The notes beneath the pieces are model-generated. The model did no database searches. It was not told where the DNA came from and worked only from the letters and a program-made list of their open reading frames with translations. The position numbers and the translations under genes are program-made. A stretch of 64,000 nucleotides of DNA, taken from the NCBI GenBank assembly GCA_019321725.1, contig CM033108.1, positions 4,038,001 to 4,102,000 on the forward strand, read 5' to 3'. Positions 12,501 through 25,459 of this stretch are shown one piece after another. This DNA is from Paulownia fortunei. Its lineage: Eukaryota; Streptophyta; Magnoliopsida; Lamiales; Paulowniaceae. Positions within the stretch are counted from its first letter, which is position 1. Every line of letters begins with the position of its first letter.

Positions 12501-12751
12501 GCTTTTTCAACTTATATCTTCTGCAGTTCAGCTTGGGATTTAAGTTTTCTTTCTGGAATTTTGTTTTTGACAGGTCAGAAGTGTGGCAGTTCTACGAGGA
12601 ATGGTTTGGAAACCTAAGCGAAGTGCCCCATTCTAGTTATAAACTCATTACTGCTGCAAACATGAGACCAAAAACAGAAAGGGGAAGAAAGAGGATGAAA
12701 TTATCCTTGGAGGATATGCATGATGGTTTTACTAAAAGAATGGAGGCATGA
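9553..12751 (+). CDS. HhH-GPD superfamily DNA glycosylase (base excision repair), 491 aa
   Basis: Coding exons 9553–9855, 10574–10737, 11549–12287, 12382–12473 and 12574–12751 join in phase with GT–AG introns. The family excises damaged or mismatched bases in base excision repair, probably in the nucleus; the lesion is not deducible here. The helix-hairpin-helix lies at about residues 362–385 (IDGFGPYTCANVLMCMG), followed by the loop IPSDSETIRHL with the likely catalytic Asp at about 393. The N-terminal 110 residues, including CSHGLFMMAPNHWDP, match the domain seen in plant members. A basic, low-complexity linker (residues 190–250, GKESKRKSGIRRCSK) and a basic tail (RGRKRMK) could be nuclear localisation signals. 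I chose the ATG at 9553; another in-frame ATG at 9463 would add 30 residues that do not look conserved. No Fe–S cysteine cluster is seen, unlike endonuclease III or the DEMETER type. Confidence 0.9.
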
Positions 12752-14148
12752 TTTTTGCTCTTGGCTAGTTGTGTGTGTCTATCAGTTGTAGTAGCTTTTT
12801 TACAGTCGTATTGGACGTTTCCTGCCATTCTTATGAAAGTTACCTTTTGATGGTCTATTTTAAGTTGTTAAAACGTTCTTCATGGGAATATTTGTATTCC
12901 TGTTGTCGCATTTGATTTAGAGGCGTCCCTCCTACATCAGTAAATATGCTGATTGTAATTAAGCTGCATAAAGCAGGATATCTGTTAGCTTTAAGAGGGG
13001 ATAGATCTCTTACATTTGTAGCTGTCTGGAATATTTAGATGGTAACTGCTGCAATGTCTAAATGAACTCACAGTGAGCCACAACCAGGTGACTGCATGAC
13101 CTGCAGGACACATCATGCCCCAATTTTCTTTGTTGTAGCAAGGTTCTTGGAGGCCATGTCTATCTTTGTTTCCATTGAGTCCTACAATTTTGCCATGTGT
13201 GATTTGTCCTCTCCTTGCTAGTTACTGCCTATTTCGAATCATTTTCATTCTAGCTATGCTTCAGTGTTGGGACTTTTAAGTTTAGTGTGGATAATACTTT
13301 TCCAAAAAAAAATCTTTATTGATCTATACAATTATGGAAAGTATTTATTGTGTTCTAAATTTATTTCATTTGTTTTTCTTTGATGTACTCAATTATTTTT
13401 AGAAATTATATGGCATCAATACTTACATATTCCATAAGAAAATGCGATGAAATTTAATTTTTATTCCTTCCCATCGTATTTTCTTTCCTCACAAAAATAG
13501 TATTAGATAAAACCAACGAAGACATGCTTTTTTTGGTTATAAAATCAAGAAAATTAGATGGGATGGTTCATCTTATAAAGAAGCAATGTCACGTTATTAA
13601 GTAGCGTCATAATTTCATATAAAGCATCTCTCAGCTCTGAAATGCTTATTCCTGACTGCACTGACAAACAGCCTAACAAGCTACATAAGATACAAGAAGT
13701 AAATTGAACCTAAAGAAGTTTCATATATCATTTTACTCCCATAGATTCAAATGATAAGAGACAGCAGAGTGTGCTTTTTGGGCTCTCCCTTTGGCATGGA
13801 ACTCTACATCATCTTGTAATTTTTTGATGATCTGATTGCTGCATAAACAGTAAAGGTAAAACTTGTTAACATACGTCCGAAGCATTCAGATTTTTGAGAA
13901 CGATAAGGTAATAAAGAGATGAATTGATATCGAGCAGAAAGTTGAGGAATTTATATCAAGTAGAAAAATGAGAAGAGCTTCGGTGGAAGAATGGGATCGA
14001 TCTTACTGTGTAAGTCTAATAATATCAGAAGCTAATAAGATGTTTTCAAGAAGTTGTGCCCATGTGATGAATTTACAAGAGCTAGCACTCAAAAGTAAGC
14101 ATGATACAGGACAAGCTAGACAATAGTTTCTCCTTAAAGAATCTAACC
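12752..14148. other. Spacer between two convergent genes (3' UTRs and intergenic)
   Basis: This holds the 3' UTR of the plus-strand glycosylase gene and that of the minus-strand GSTZ gene. Neither poly(A) site could be fixed. A possible 3' exon of the minus gene lies near 13741–13843, preceded on that strand by TTTATGCAG. No other coding region is visible. Confidence 0.5.
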
Positions 14149-17100
14149 TCAGTCCCTCGCCTCAGGTGGCGTATCAGGCTGCTTTCCAGGCATCGCATCT
14201 TGAAAAGCAGGGTGCTCTCTGTATGATTCATTAATCTTTGACAGAAGAGGAAATTCGTTCTGCATTCATTGAGACTCAAAGTCATCAAGAGAATGATCCA
14301 GATGGAAACATGCAGTCTACTGGAAAATAAAGGCGTGTACTGAAGTTTCAGACAATAAACATGCGAAATTCTGAAATCAAGTGGTGAAAACAACTTAACA
14401 AAACATACCGAAGACAACCCTTGATAATGCCTGCAAAACAACTTTGAAAGCCTAAAAGGTATAAGGCTGATTTTGTACACTTGCAAGAATGAAAAAGATA
14501 CAGACCTCCAGGAAATGTACGTGCATAAATTAGAAATCATTTTATTCATAAATATACTTGAGAAAAGTGGAAATAAATCTAATCAACTGATAGAAACAAG
14601 ATTTTCATAAGTACTTGAATCATATGAAATTGCTTCAAGAAGAAACAATGAACTTCCTTATACGTGATTGGGTTTCAATGAAGGCCTACCATGTCAAGAT
14701 TGAATCTTCTGACTACACCATCAATCTGAGGTGCCAAAAACAAATCAGCCTGCAGATTTACACCCAACAATCAAACATTAACCACTTCTACTATATAACA
14801 TGAATAAATTCAATACAAGAGACTGCCAAACTGGATTTCGCAATAGTTTATGGCAACATTATCCTATAAGACACAGATTACATGTTACAATATAATATTG
14901 TATTGACATTATTATCATATAATGCTACTACGAAGACCCCAAACTTAGAACAAATTTTTGTTTGCTATGTCTAAGTGAACTAGGAGCTGAGGATATAAAC
15001 TTCCAAGTTACAATTCCAATTCAATAGAGGATTCCAAAATATATATTTTAAAAAATAGGATGTGGCCACCACCACCTACCTAATATGTGTAGTTTTCCCA
15101 AGGGTGCATGGATACATAAATTTGACTAGCTAAAGTATGAATCAGAAAAGTAACAAACCAGGAAAGCTTCATCTCCCGTAGCATACTTCCCAGCATACTT
15201 TTGCAACAGCTTCTCCAGAGCTGCATTTTCACTTGGAATCAAATAAATGGATTGTGCTCTGGTAAACAAAAATGCCATTTGCAGCAATACAAACACTATC
15301 TTTTCTTAGGATTTTCAGAGAATGATTACATACGGGCTTCTATTTACTATTTCAGCTCATATTAACCAATGTTTTGTGACTCAAGCATTGTTTCATCATT
15401 ATAATAGGAACATTCTTAATCAATATGTCTTTGTGCCTGTGATCAAGTAAATTTACATGGCTTTCCATCAAGACTTCAATTAGACATGGTTATTACTCCT
15501 GATTTTGTTCAAAGCTTACCAGCAAACCCATTTTTTACATGATGGTGAACCCAAGCAAGCATCTCGTCAGGGCCAAGTTTTTCCTTAATATATCCCTGAA
15601 ATTTTTCAAAATATAGAGAGTTATCTACCTTCATAGTTTTTATAGTGAAAATGCATCACATGCACATCTGATTCAGCATTTTCCATTAGGTACATGGATT
15701 GGAATCAAAAGGGTTATTATACACTCACAATGACAGGTAAATTCTGATAAGGCTGTATGCTTGCAGAAACAATATTTGCTGCCTATAATGAGCAAGACAA
15801 GGAGACAGTTAGAACCAAGAATAGACATCAAAACAATTTGAAGAAGTACTAAAAATAAGTAAGTTTGTTAATTCAACTGGGGAGCTGAACACATTCCACC
15901 GGGTAAAAAGACAAGCTAGTTAGGATATTGAGCATTTAGTATTATTAGTGGCACACCTGTCGTACTATATGTTATTAACTCCTTGGATCACAACCCACCC
16001 ACCCCCCACACTGTGCAATACAGGAGACTTATGTGTATGGAGATGCACTTTGTAATATCGGATACTCATGCAATATTACTGGTTACAGGGAACAGAAATC
16101 AGCAACAAGTAAACATGTTCAGTAAAAGCACCTTACTATTCCTCTTTCAACACAGGCCCAACGGATTTATAAAGAAGGAATAAAGTTCACTTTTCTTTGG
16201 ATGATTTTCCGATATTTATTTGTCATGTCTGTTTGTCCACTTGATTGCAGACAGAGCATTCAACTAGAATTAGGGAGGATGAGTATAAGGTTTGGCAAAT
16301 AATGCCATGAGTAAGTAGTACCAATCAAATTTCCTAAACAAGGTAGAATTTAAATCTCGGAAATACTATACGTGTACACTTATTTCCAGGCCAAGTGAGC
16401 AGCTGCCCTCACTTGCCCTATTTGGTCCATGCTTGGAGACTTACAGCCTCAATAGAGGTCTTCTTTATCCTTTTTCCAGCAGAGAAACAACTGATCAAAC
16501 CTATAGCTAAGGTCTCTACCATTCAAGTACTCATGGAGACATCAATTTCCTTTCCCACATCACTAGACAGCCTTCTTGCAACTAGTAGCAACCCCCACAT
16601 CATTACAGTTTCCCTGTAATTGGGGAAGTTATAGATGACATTTCATTCCAAACCCGCACCCTCCCCCCACCCCCCAAAAAAGAAAAACACCTTTCTAGCA
16701 AGAATTGCTAGAGAGATATATTTCCCCTTTTCTTTTTTTCTTTTGGGGTGCCCTAACAATCTTAGCAGCCAATTTGGAACTGGTTCTGTTGTAGTTTGTA
16801 TAGAAAATTAAAATGCGTTTGTATATTCTGAAAGTGATCCTATAAGTAATTCTTATTGCGACAAAATTGCCTTGCCAGAAAAGAATCACTATTTTATCAT
16901 AAACTAATATCCGAACTCATAAGCTATTGCAATGCAACAATTTCGTCTCTGAAACACACACTGTTAATGGATTTTGGTCTCCCTTAAAGTGACTAATGTC
17001 AAAGGTATAAATCATGGAAGCAAGTTTTGTTGACCTGGTAATTCAGAGCCTTCTTCTGAAGATCCTGAGGCAACAATGGGTGTTGAGGATACTTCTCTTC

Positions 17101-17797
17101 TAAATACTGCAGATTACCAATTATTCATCACCCAATCATTAACAACATTATATAATTGAAATATTGAATTCATACACTAAATCAATTGTAGTGTTCTTAT
17201 GAGTGAAGAAACGTGCCAATAAGATTGCGAAAGAGTCTGCAATAATGGTATCACCATCGACAAGCACTGGTACGTATCCAAGCGGATTAAGCTTCAAAAA
17301 CTCTTAAGTTCCCAAGAATATGCCAAAATACGTTATATAAATTATATTGCATAATCATAATGAATTTATGCTGCACAAAATCCACTGACAGATGACACCA
17401 GAGCAAAATAAAGGTTATAAAGGAAAAACTCAAACCAGGAGATTTCTGTTCTCCTTTGAGCAAGTTAATTGCTATGTACTCATAGTCCAGTCCTGTTAAT
17501 TTATCAACATGCCAAGAAGCAATTCTTCGTGAATTAGGAAGAACTGATGATGGGTTCTCAAGCAAATAAACCAAAAAACTCAAGAACCATAAAAAAATGT
17601 ACCTTTCAGATTGAGAGCAATTCGTACGCGGCAAGAGCAAGAGCTCCGCCAGTAGGAATAGAGCTTCAGCTTCTTTGACTCCTCACCACCGCCACTTGCC
17701 TAAATTCCATAATCAAAATTTAAAGATTATGTAGAAACTTTCGAAGAAATTCAAGTTGATAAAAACACCAAAGAGCAGAGTTTGAGAGATTCACCAT
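14149..17797 (-). CDS. GSTZ1: Zeta-class glutathione S-transferase / maleylacetoacetate isomerase, 225 aa
   Basis: It isomerises maleylacetoacetate to fumarylacetoacetate with glutathione, in tyrosine catabolism; the zeta class also dechlorinates dichloroacetate. Minus-strand coding exons are 17797–17795, 17699–17603, 17492–17436, 17302–17217, 17106–17035, 15782–15729, 15595–15520, 15220–15159, 14749–14690 and 14259–14149, summing to 678 nt. The zeta signature SSCxxRVRIAL is present (residues about 18–28, [11 protein letters not shown]) in the thioredoxin-fold half. It is followed by [26 protein letters not shown] and the glutathione-site DSFAI. The helical half has [20 protein letters not shown] and [14 protein letters not shown]. 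Length is normal for plants (about 220–230). No signal peptide is seen, so it is likely cytosolic. Two oddities: exon 1 codes only for the ATG, and the intron after exon 4 uses a GC donor. Its promoter lies above 17800. Confidence 0.95.
17107..17216 (-). other. GSTZ1: GC–AG intron of GSTZ1 (intron 4)
   Basis: The 3' end of exon 4 must fall after the codons for SFAILL (TTATTG), because exon 5 starts with YLEEKYP, the continuation expected in zeta-class GSTs. The bases after TTATTG are GCACGT, so the donor is GC, not GT. The nearest GT, four bases on, would shift the frame. The acceptor is a normal TGCAG. Confidence 0.7.
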
Positions 17798-18049
17798 GAT
17801 CAGACAGACTTTAGACAAAAAAAGTATTTAGTATTGCTCTGTGACTTCTTCTGTGTATGATTGAAATGAGCGTTTATTAGTAAAGAAAAGAAATTTTTTA
17901 TGCGACTTTGGACATTGCAAGAAGGAGAACATAAATTTGGTGTCTTATCTGAAAAAGAAAGACGTCACCTTGTACGTTTTTTACTATTGTTTATATCTAA
18001 GAATAAAGACGGGAAGAATCCTTACATGATTTTCTCGGCCAGTTTCTAC

Positions 18050-18400
18050 TAGGGGTGCAATCCCTACTTGAGTTCTCCTGGCCAGCAGGTAAAAACATTG
18101 AGTCGAGTAATGTACAAGGTATTTTTTAAATTTGACTTAATATCGAGTTTACATTTATATTGAATTTTTTCTGATAATTAAACAAGGCAAGTTCCAACAA
18201 TCTTAATCAAATCAAACATATTTTATTCTTTTGTTAATTAATCGAATCAAATTCAAGTATAGTTTTAAATTTTATCAAATAAAAAAATATATTTAAATTT
18301 AATTTATTATTTTTAACGAACCAATCTTAAACTTTAGTTATCAATTTCAAGTATAGTATCAAGTAGTTTGAATCATTTTTCAACTCGAGCTATTGTGCTG
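18050..18400. mobile_element. Probable hAT-like MITE remnant
   Basis: It begins with TAGGGGTGCAA, the usual terminus of many plant hAT-type MITEs. It carries internal TTGAGTCGAGTAA and, toward the other side (about 18380), CAACTCGAGC in the opposite sense. The right terminus and a target-site duplication were not found, so the border is approximate. Confidence 0.4.
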
Positions 18401-19000
18401 ATAATGAAATTATAAGAAAACATTTGTTATTATTGTTATTTTTACATCATTTGCCTGATTTAATAATGTTGAATAGATCGAAAATATGGTAAATTTCACT
18501 ATATAAATGTTTGGATGATAACTGAATTCTCAGTTAAGGAGATGTGCTTTTTTAATGTTATATTTGGATTGAATGGTATGATTTGAAACTTGCAAAATTA
18601 TAAGATATTATTTGAGTTCGTTATCTTTATTTTTCAAATAACCTCTTAAATATTGGAATTCATCTTATAAGATTATATTATTTTACAAATAGTCCTTAAA
18701 AACATTTTTATAACATGTATGGCACATTATAATATATCCTCAGCTTATAAAATTGTTTTTGAAAGCTAGAAAAAAACATGAAACATTTTCACAAACCAAG
18801 CCAAAAGTACAATTTACATCTAAGATAAAAAGCTGAAGTCGAACAACGAAAATGGATGTATGCAATCAATGAGTTTTCATACCTCGTACGAGAATTAAGA
18901 TAATGACACTATGCTGAACCTGTTTGTGAGAAAGTTTACTTTGAAACAAATTGACAGTTCATGTTCAAACTCTATTATCCAAAGAATATATGTTGGTTTG

Positions 19001-19025
19001 ATACATACATACATACATACATACA
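19001..19025. repeat. (ACAT)n microsatellite
   Basis: Six tandem ACAT units downstream of the KORRIGAN stop codon, probably in or near its 3' UTR. Confidence 0.85.
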
Positions 19026-19246
19026 CACTACTATCACAATTTTGGAAAAAAATGGGGCTGTTCCCAGCCACTTCAAGCCAGTCCAACTTTTCCAGCCCTA
19101 CCCGGCCCAGCTGTATTCAAGGTGCTCTTCCTGCGCCTAGTCCCTGGTATTCTTCCTTTATCACGATCTTTCCAAGATGAACTAAGACATCATGTATCAG
19201 TTCTCCATGGTCACACAGCAGAAAAGTAAAAAAAATGGAAGTAGAC

Positions 19247-22200
19247 TCATGGCTTCCAAGGAGCTGGCGGCGGTGGTGGTGTTGGAAACATGGGTGGCAC
19301 TGCCGAGAACATTGTGTTCTTGTCAATCCCTACGCTCGTGTCGCCAGATAGAGCAACAAGAGCTGCAACAAGGCCAGCATTGCCAGCAAGTGTAGGCTCT
19401 GTATAGTTGTAGTTTGTACGTACATCATGGAAACCATCGTGCCTGTCCGGACCAGCAACCATGGCTCCAACAATAGTATTAGGATTTGGCTTCGACGAGT
19501 CCCTCCATTTCCATCCTCCCTTGCAATTATACTTGACCTTGTTCTTAGGAATCGATGCACCTCTATGGTGGACATGCTTCGGGTAGTGATTGCCAAAACC
19601 CACGACATAACTCATCTTTCTAGGATTTTTGCCAAGGATGTAATCCATCTGAGAGGTGAACAAAGATACTAGTTTCAGTAAATAATCACCAATATATTCA
19701 ACAGCATTATTCAAAAATATAGTGTCTAGTACCTGGGTCTGTGCAAATTCCCGGAGGACATCAGTTGAGTAGAAATGGGGTCCACAGTACCACCCAGGTG
19801 TATCAGCAGCTTTCATATAGTCACTGAACACTGTAGCCAGGAAAGCTGCATTGACTACATACTGAAGAGGCTGAGGTGCTCCATGATTTAACTGGATCAT
19901 GCCTCCTGTCCAAGTTCCCCAAAAGTATTAAGTTGACTGAACTACATATTCTCCATACATTGCAAGATAGCAAAATTGATTACCTCTTGTTCTGTTAAAT
20001 GATGTATAATACGGTAGGAATGAGCACATGAATATGCTAGTCTGGTTGTGAAATGTGCTCAGAATTTCTTCATAAGGATATCCAGGGCTCAGGAACAATC
20101 GTAAACGACTCAGTAACACCTAGATATAGAATAAAAAGACCATTTGACCAACAATTAGTGAAAGCTCTTTAACACCAATTTGAAACTAGATAATTGCACA
20201 TCTTTTGGAGTCTAGATTACATTGCATTAGCTAATCTAATCTAAATTATTATAAAACTACAATAGTTTGGGATGTTTTATGTTTCTTAACCTTTTTGTAA
20301 GGACTGAAATATCCCCTACATAAAATACTAAAGCATCAATTTATTGTACTATTAGGTAATTCCATATATATAAATAATTATTCTAAAACACTATTTAGAA
20401 CTCTAAAAGCTTAGGACATTAAAAGACAAGAAAGAAAATTTGTATAGAGCCCAATATTACGAAAATTCTAGCAACACAAGTAATTCAAATATATAAGAGG
20501 ATGAGGTTTTTGCCACCGAAACAAATGTTACGTCCCAAGGAAAATATTTTCAAAGCCTTTGTAGGTTAATTGTGACTTAGATTGCTCGGCTAATCTACAG
20601 GGCAAGAGTCTCTGCTTATTGGTATCCTTATAGGAAGGTTTTTTTGACAAAAAAGGAATTAGAAATTGTTTTTAATTGGACAGAATAAAATAAAATAAAA
20701 ATTCTTTTGCATCTAGCTTACCAACAAAACACACACACACAAACCAAAAGAAAACACACACACACATTATGTTTTTAACAAGCCATTTTTGAATTATAAC
20801 TAAGATGCATTTGAAATGTTTGACAAAATTGTTCCCCTGGAGTTACGGTGCAAATAACTTAGTTCAAAAAAACATATTTTTTTTAATCATAGATTTTAAT
20901 CCTAGTATTTTTTATATCTAATCTAATTGATTAAACTTTGACAAGTCATTATTCAAAAATTCAAAATTATGAATTTTTAACGCAATGTTAAATAGTTGTT
21001 TTTATCACAACCCAAGAGAGGAATATTAATAATAAGATATTAAGTTATAATGTAAAAGTTGTTGTAAATATCATGTAAAAGTGATAATAACTTTTATTTT
21101 GTCACAACAATAATTTTCACAATTTTCACAAGACAAAAAAAGTTATTAGGTTTTCATTTGCATATTAATAGAGTTGGATAGACTTTTTTCCAAAAATATT
21201 ATTCAAAGGATCAAAATTATTCAAAGGATCGAAACTACTCACTCTCTATTTCATATGTAGTAGTATTATTTTTTTACTTTTGGCTTTTTATCAAGTGTGA
21301 ATTTAATGAAAAAGTGAAGTGTGTCTTGTTAGTATAAAAGCTAATACGGGATAAAAAATTTGTGATATGATTATAAGTAAAACAAAAATGAAAAGTTGTT
21401 TTGAGGAAAAACTTAAAATTGAATAAGAAATCAAATTAATTACATATATTAATGGATGAGATATATTTTTATTTCATTCTTTTTCGGGGGGGGGATGGGG
21501 TAAACAAGGAAATAATACATTACTTAAGTCACTATAAAGAAAAATAAATAAATGAATATCTCTTGTATAAATTATAACTAATTAACAATCCAATCTATTA
21601 ACAATAACGCTAGTTTGGGGATGGAAGATAGAAACATTAGTATATGACATAATAAATTAGGCCTCATGATCCTGCAATTATGGGGCAGTAAATTAGTGCA
21701 CATTGAATGAAAATACTGTAGTTGAAAATAGGAAGTTTGACTTATTCTTTGATGCACACTTTAAAACATGACAGTATTTTGAGCCAGCATATGGAACTTT
21801 TGAGCATTAACATATGATGCAAAACTTGGTCATTTAATCTGGTGCCTAGTATTATTATAGTTTTATATAAATTTTGTGAATGGGGGAGATGATTTCTCAA
21901 TTTTTAGTGAAGAACCATATACTCTATAATAGTTAGGAGTACACTTTAAAATGGTAATTATGTATACATATACTCCATTATAAAACTTAAAAATTTCATA
22001 CAGGGTACTCCATTGCCATATTTGATATTTTCTCCAATTGATTCTATAGTATTATTATTATTATATATATATATAATTATATACCTACTAAGTGAAATCG
22101 TGTTACATATTATGATTTTGTTAAACATGATACCAAAAGTTTCATACATTCAGAAAACTATAATAAAATACCCATTTTGACTTCTACTTTTATCTATCTT

Positions 22201-25200
22201 CTATCAAGACATATTGGCAAGCAATATCAAAAGCTAAAGATTAATTCAATAATATATTTGCTATATTATACATATTTAAGATCGGACTTTAAACAATGTA
22301 GCATCTAGATCAACTAAATGATCTAAAATTAATATTATCTTCAAATATTAAAAAATAATAATTTTACAAATTTATATGAACGTGATTAATTTCTACATGC
22401 ATGCTATATAACATGATATGTTCTCTTTAAATTACACATGAAAATTTAATGAAAATATATGTTTTCAATCTTTTTTATATAGGCAATCTAAAAGATACAA
22501 TAAGTATGCCTAACATATACTAAGAAAATTAGAAATAAGAAAAAAAACTACTAAAAGGAAATTGTGAAATAATTAGTTTGAAATATGTATAAATGTCAAG
22601 GAAGAATGTATGTATGATGGTATGTATGCATGTATGTATTAACATATAGAGAGTGGAGACGAGCAAAATATGTCATCTAATATTGGAAAGTTAAAAGAAA
22701 TATGAAGATATTTAAATATGTTAAATTTCTTAATTAAGATTATATCCTTATTTTTAAAGATAAAGTTCTCTAACTTACTACTCAGGAGGCTGAAACTATT
22801 CTCAAATAATATCATAATGAATAAAGTTATATTAATAATTAAAATAATGTTAAATTGCATAGTACTAATGAAATTATTATCCTATTGATTTTTAAAATAT
22901 TAACAATCTTATTATTAAAATATTTTTAAATGTGTTGAATACTATATAATTACATGTATTCTATATAAACACAACATTATTCGAGAAAATGAAACAAGTA
23001 ATATAAAGGCAAATGTACAATCCCACCCCATGAAAATGATTTTTGATCACTCTATTTCAGTATCCATAATTAGCAAACTGCATAGATTGGAAGAACTGCA
23101 ATTTCAAGACACAACAAAAGAAAATGTGAAATTAGGCGCGATATTGGCATTTTGAGACCTCTGAATTCAATTTGCTAAATTAAGGAAACAGAAAAAACCA
23201 TTTTATAAAGTCAATCCATATAACAAATCTGGTTATTTAAACAAAAACAAAATGGAAGTTGTAGCTAACATCTCAAGTCACACACAATAGAAAAACAAAC
23301 ACAAACATCTTTTATTTAACTTACCTGGGCTCCAGCAAGCTTATTGTCCCAACTTAGTACACCGTAAAAAGGACCTCCCCAAAAAGCACCAGCATGTTTA
23401 GCAAGACCAGGAGTTGTAGCAAGCTGAAGATAGGTAGAATTCCCCGTAGCATAATACAGCCAAGTTGCACCCCACACAAACTCATCCCAGTAACTTGTGG
23501 AATTATAAAAAATTGCTGCCTCATTACCGGAACTGTATCTGCCACGCTGATCCCTAGAAAATTTAAAGAGAGTCTTGGCACCATGGACAAGCTTTTGTGA
23601 GTAGGCCTTGTTGTCCTTGAAAACAATTGATGCAGAAGCCAAAGCAGCAGCCATCTCCGCAGCAAGATCTGAGCAACTATGGCATTCAGTAACAGGTCTA
23701 TCATAATCAATGTCCTCTGGGCGCATCCAACAGTAGTGATCATTGGGAGAAGGCCCTCCTGTGGTATCCCCTTGTCCAACCTGCCAGGAGGAGATTACAG
23801 ATCCTTTAAAACTCATGCATGGCCACAGAAACCAGACTTTTAAACTTAAGGCCATTAGCAGGCATGTTCTTTTGACAACAGGAGCTGTCTAGTGGAAGCA
23901 AGCAATCAACTGAATAGACGAATACCTTCGTTTTTCAGCAAATACAAACTGAGAGACAATACATAAACAATCCAAAAGAAAACGACGGAAGATATGTGGA
24001 ACACAATATAATCTGATAAATCCCCATTAACCTTAATACGGGGTTTAAAACACAATTGGAATTTCCTTGCATATTGTCAATGAGTCCACAGTATTTACCT
24101 GGGCCACAATTCGATCTATAGTATCAGCAGTGGAATTAAAAGTCTTGAGAAAGTAGTCAGTCCCCCACTTGATAATATCTTTGACATGGTTAAGCTCTCC
24201 AGCTGCTTCATATTTCGCACTGTATTCTATCACACTCCAACTCAACATTGTCATGGCAAAAGATTGAGGAAAATTGAACTTGATTGCATCTCCAGCATCA
24301 TAATAGCCACCAGTCAGATCTTTAAACAGAGTTGAAGAATCAGACTTCCCGTCATTTAAACATGAGTTTCCCCTCCATGACACGTTATTGTGTCTTGGTA
24401 GTTTCCCAGCTGTAAATGGATATTGGGCATTAGACAAAGTGCATCATTTCATTTATAAAACATAAACAATTAATGAATTAAACAACTGCAGCCAATTAGA
24501 CTAAATATCACACTATCATCTATAAACTCTCCAAATTTCATTCTTTTTGCAAAAGCCAAGTGAAATCCAAATAGAGGCTTCCTCCGGATCTGAGGTCAAA
24601 TGTGGTGTCTATACATACATCCCCACATCATCTATCGTGATGCAACAGATAATAACAAAAATATAATAATCTTCATAAATTCAACTATGAGTCCTAATTG
24701 ACTAATTCACAGTAAAAACAGAATATATTATCAAACATCACTGCAAGCTCGCCAACACGGCCACACCCATACTCATACAATCATATTCTTTATTCTGTCT
24801 TTCTATTTTCTTCCACATAAATATATGCATAAGAAAAAGTACCAAAAAATAAATCCCAGTTATGATCTATCCCACCTCTACATATATAATTTAATGATCT
24901 TAACGTTCTCATATAAATCTACTCCTGTCCACCTTATGCCCAGATTCACCATATCTGGTCGCTCCAAAATATAATAAAGCACTCCCAGAAGTGAATATGT
25001 AGCATGAAGTAATTTGACGAGAGATGCAAAACTAAAAACGAAAAAGTACGATTTCAGAGTATATAATAGTAGTATCTACATACAGCGCTGGGCATTGAAG
25101 AACATGAGGCCCTTGTTAAGCGCAAGGGTGTAATTATCCGGCGGCGGCGGGCGGTGGTGGTGGCGCGGCACCGTCTTAACAATCAAGGTAATAAATCCCG

Positions 25201-25459
25201 CCAAAAACCCAGCAGCTAGAATAGTCCCCACAGTCCACAGAAAGATTTTCCTGCTGACAATAATGCAGCCCAGATCCACATACTTCTTCTTCTTCTGCTC
25301 CCCGGGACCCAGCAGCCAGCTCTGCTGCGTCTCGTCCAGCGGCCGAGACAGCGCCGCCCTGTCGTAGTCCTGCAAGTTCCTGCTCCGGTCGTCGTCCGTA
25401 GCCGAGTCCGCCGCGATCTCCAGCGGCCCTCCCCACGGATCCCTACCGTACATGCTCAT
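19247..25459 (-). CDS. KOR1: KORRIGAN-type membrane-anchored endo-1,4-beta-glucanase (GH9, class A), 617 aa
   Basis: It hydrolyses beta-1,4-glucan at the plasma membrane/Golgi and works with cellulose synthase during cellulose formation. Minus-strand exons are 25459–25084, 24409–24099, 23780–23325, 20119–19984, 19905–19733 and 19648–19247; all are GT–AG and in phase. The cytosolic N-terminus carries the family's [10 protein letters not shown] and a lysine patch. One transmembrane helix follows (about 71–95, type II) and then a His/Pro stalk. GH9 catalytic marks are present: YYDAGD (Asp 163 and 166), [11 protein letters not shown] (about 511–514), and the acid Glu at about 568 in [12 protein letters not shown]. 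Several N-glycosylation sequons (NVS, NST, NQT) are visible. The C-terminus is proline-rich and ends PAPWKP. Length is close to Arabidopsis KOR1 (621 aa). The start at 25459 is two codons before a second ATG. Intron 3 (20120–23324) is 3.2 kb and AT-rich. Confidence 0.96.
20120..23324 (-). other. KOR1: Large AT-rich intron 3 of KORRIGAN
   Basis: This 3.2-kb GT–AG intron holds no gene. It contains interrupted CA repeats (20733–20766), a G run (about 21486–21494), an AT microsatellite (about 22061–22072) and a GTAT-rich stretch (about 22609–22640). Its base composition resembles the intergenic spacers, so it may have grown by insertions, but no element termini were recognised. Confidence 0.7.

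Larger units (their letters stand above)
17798..19246. other. Spacer between GSTZ1 (promoter side) and KORRIGAN (3' side)
   Basis: The first ~250 bp should hold the GSTZ1 5' UTR and core promoter on the minus strand. The last ~300 bp hold the KORRIGAN 3' UTR. In between lies a probable hAT-like MITE remnant and AT-rich DNA. No gene is visible. Confidence 0.5.

Noticed and set aside
14082..14549. 155-codon minus-strand open frame
   Set aside because: It overlaps the last GSTZ1 exon in another frame and runs into the intron; the GSTZ1 frame is the conserved one.
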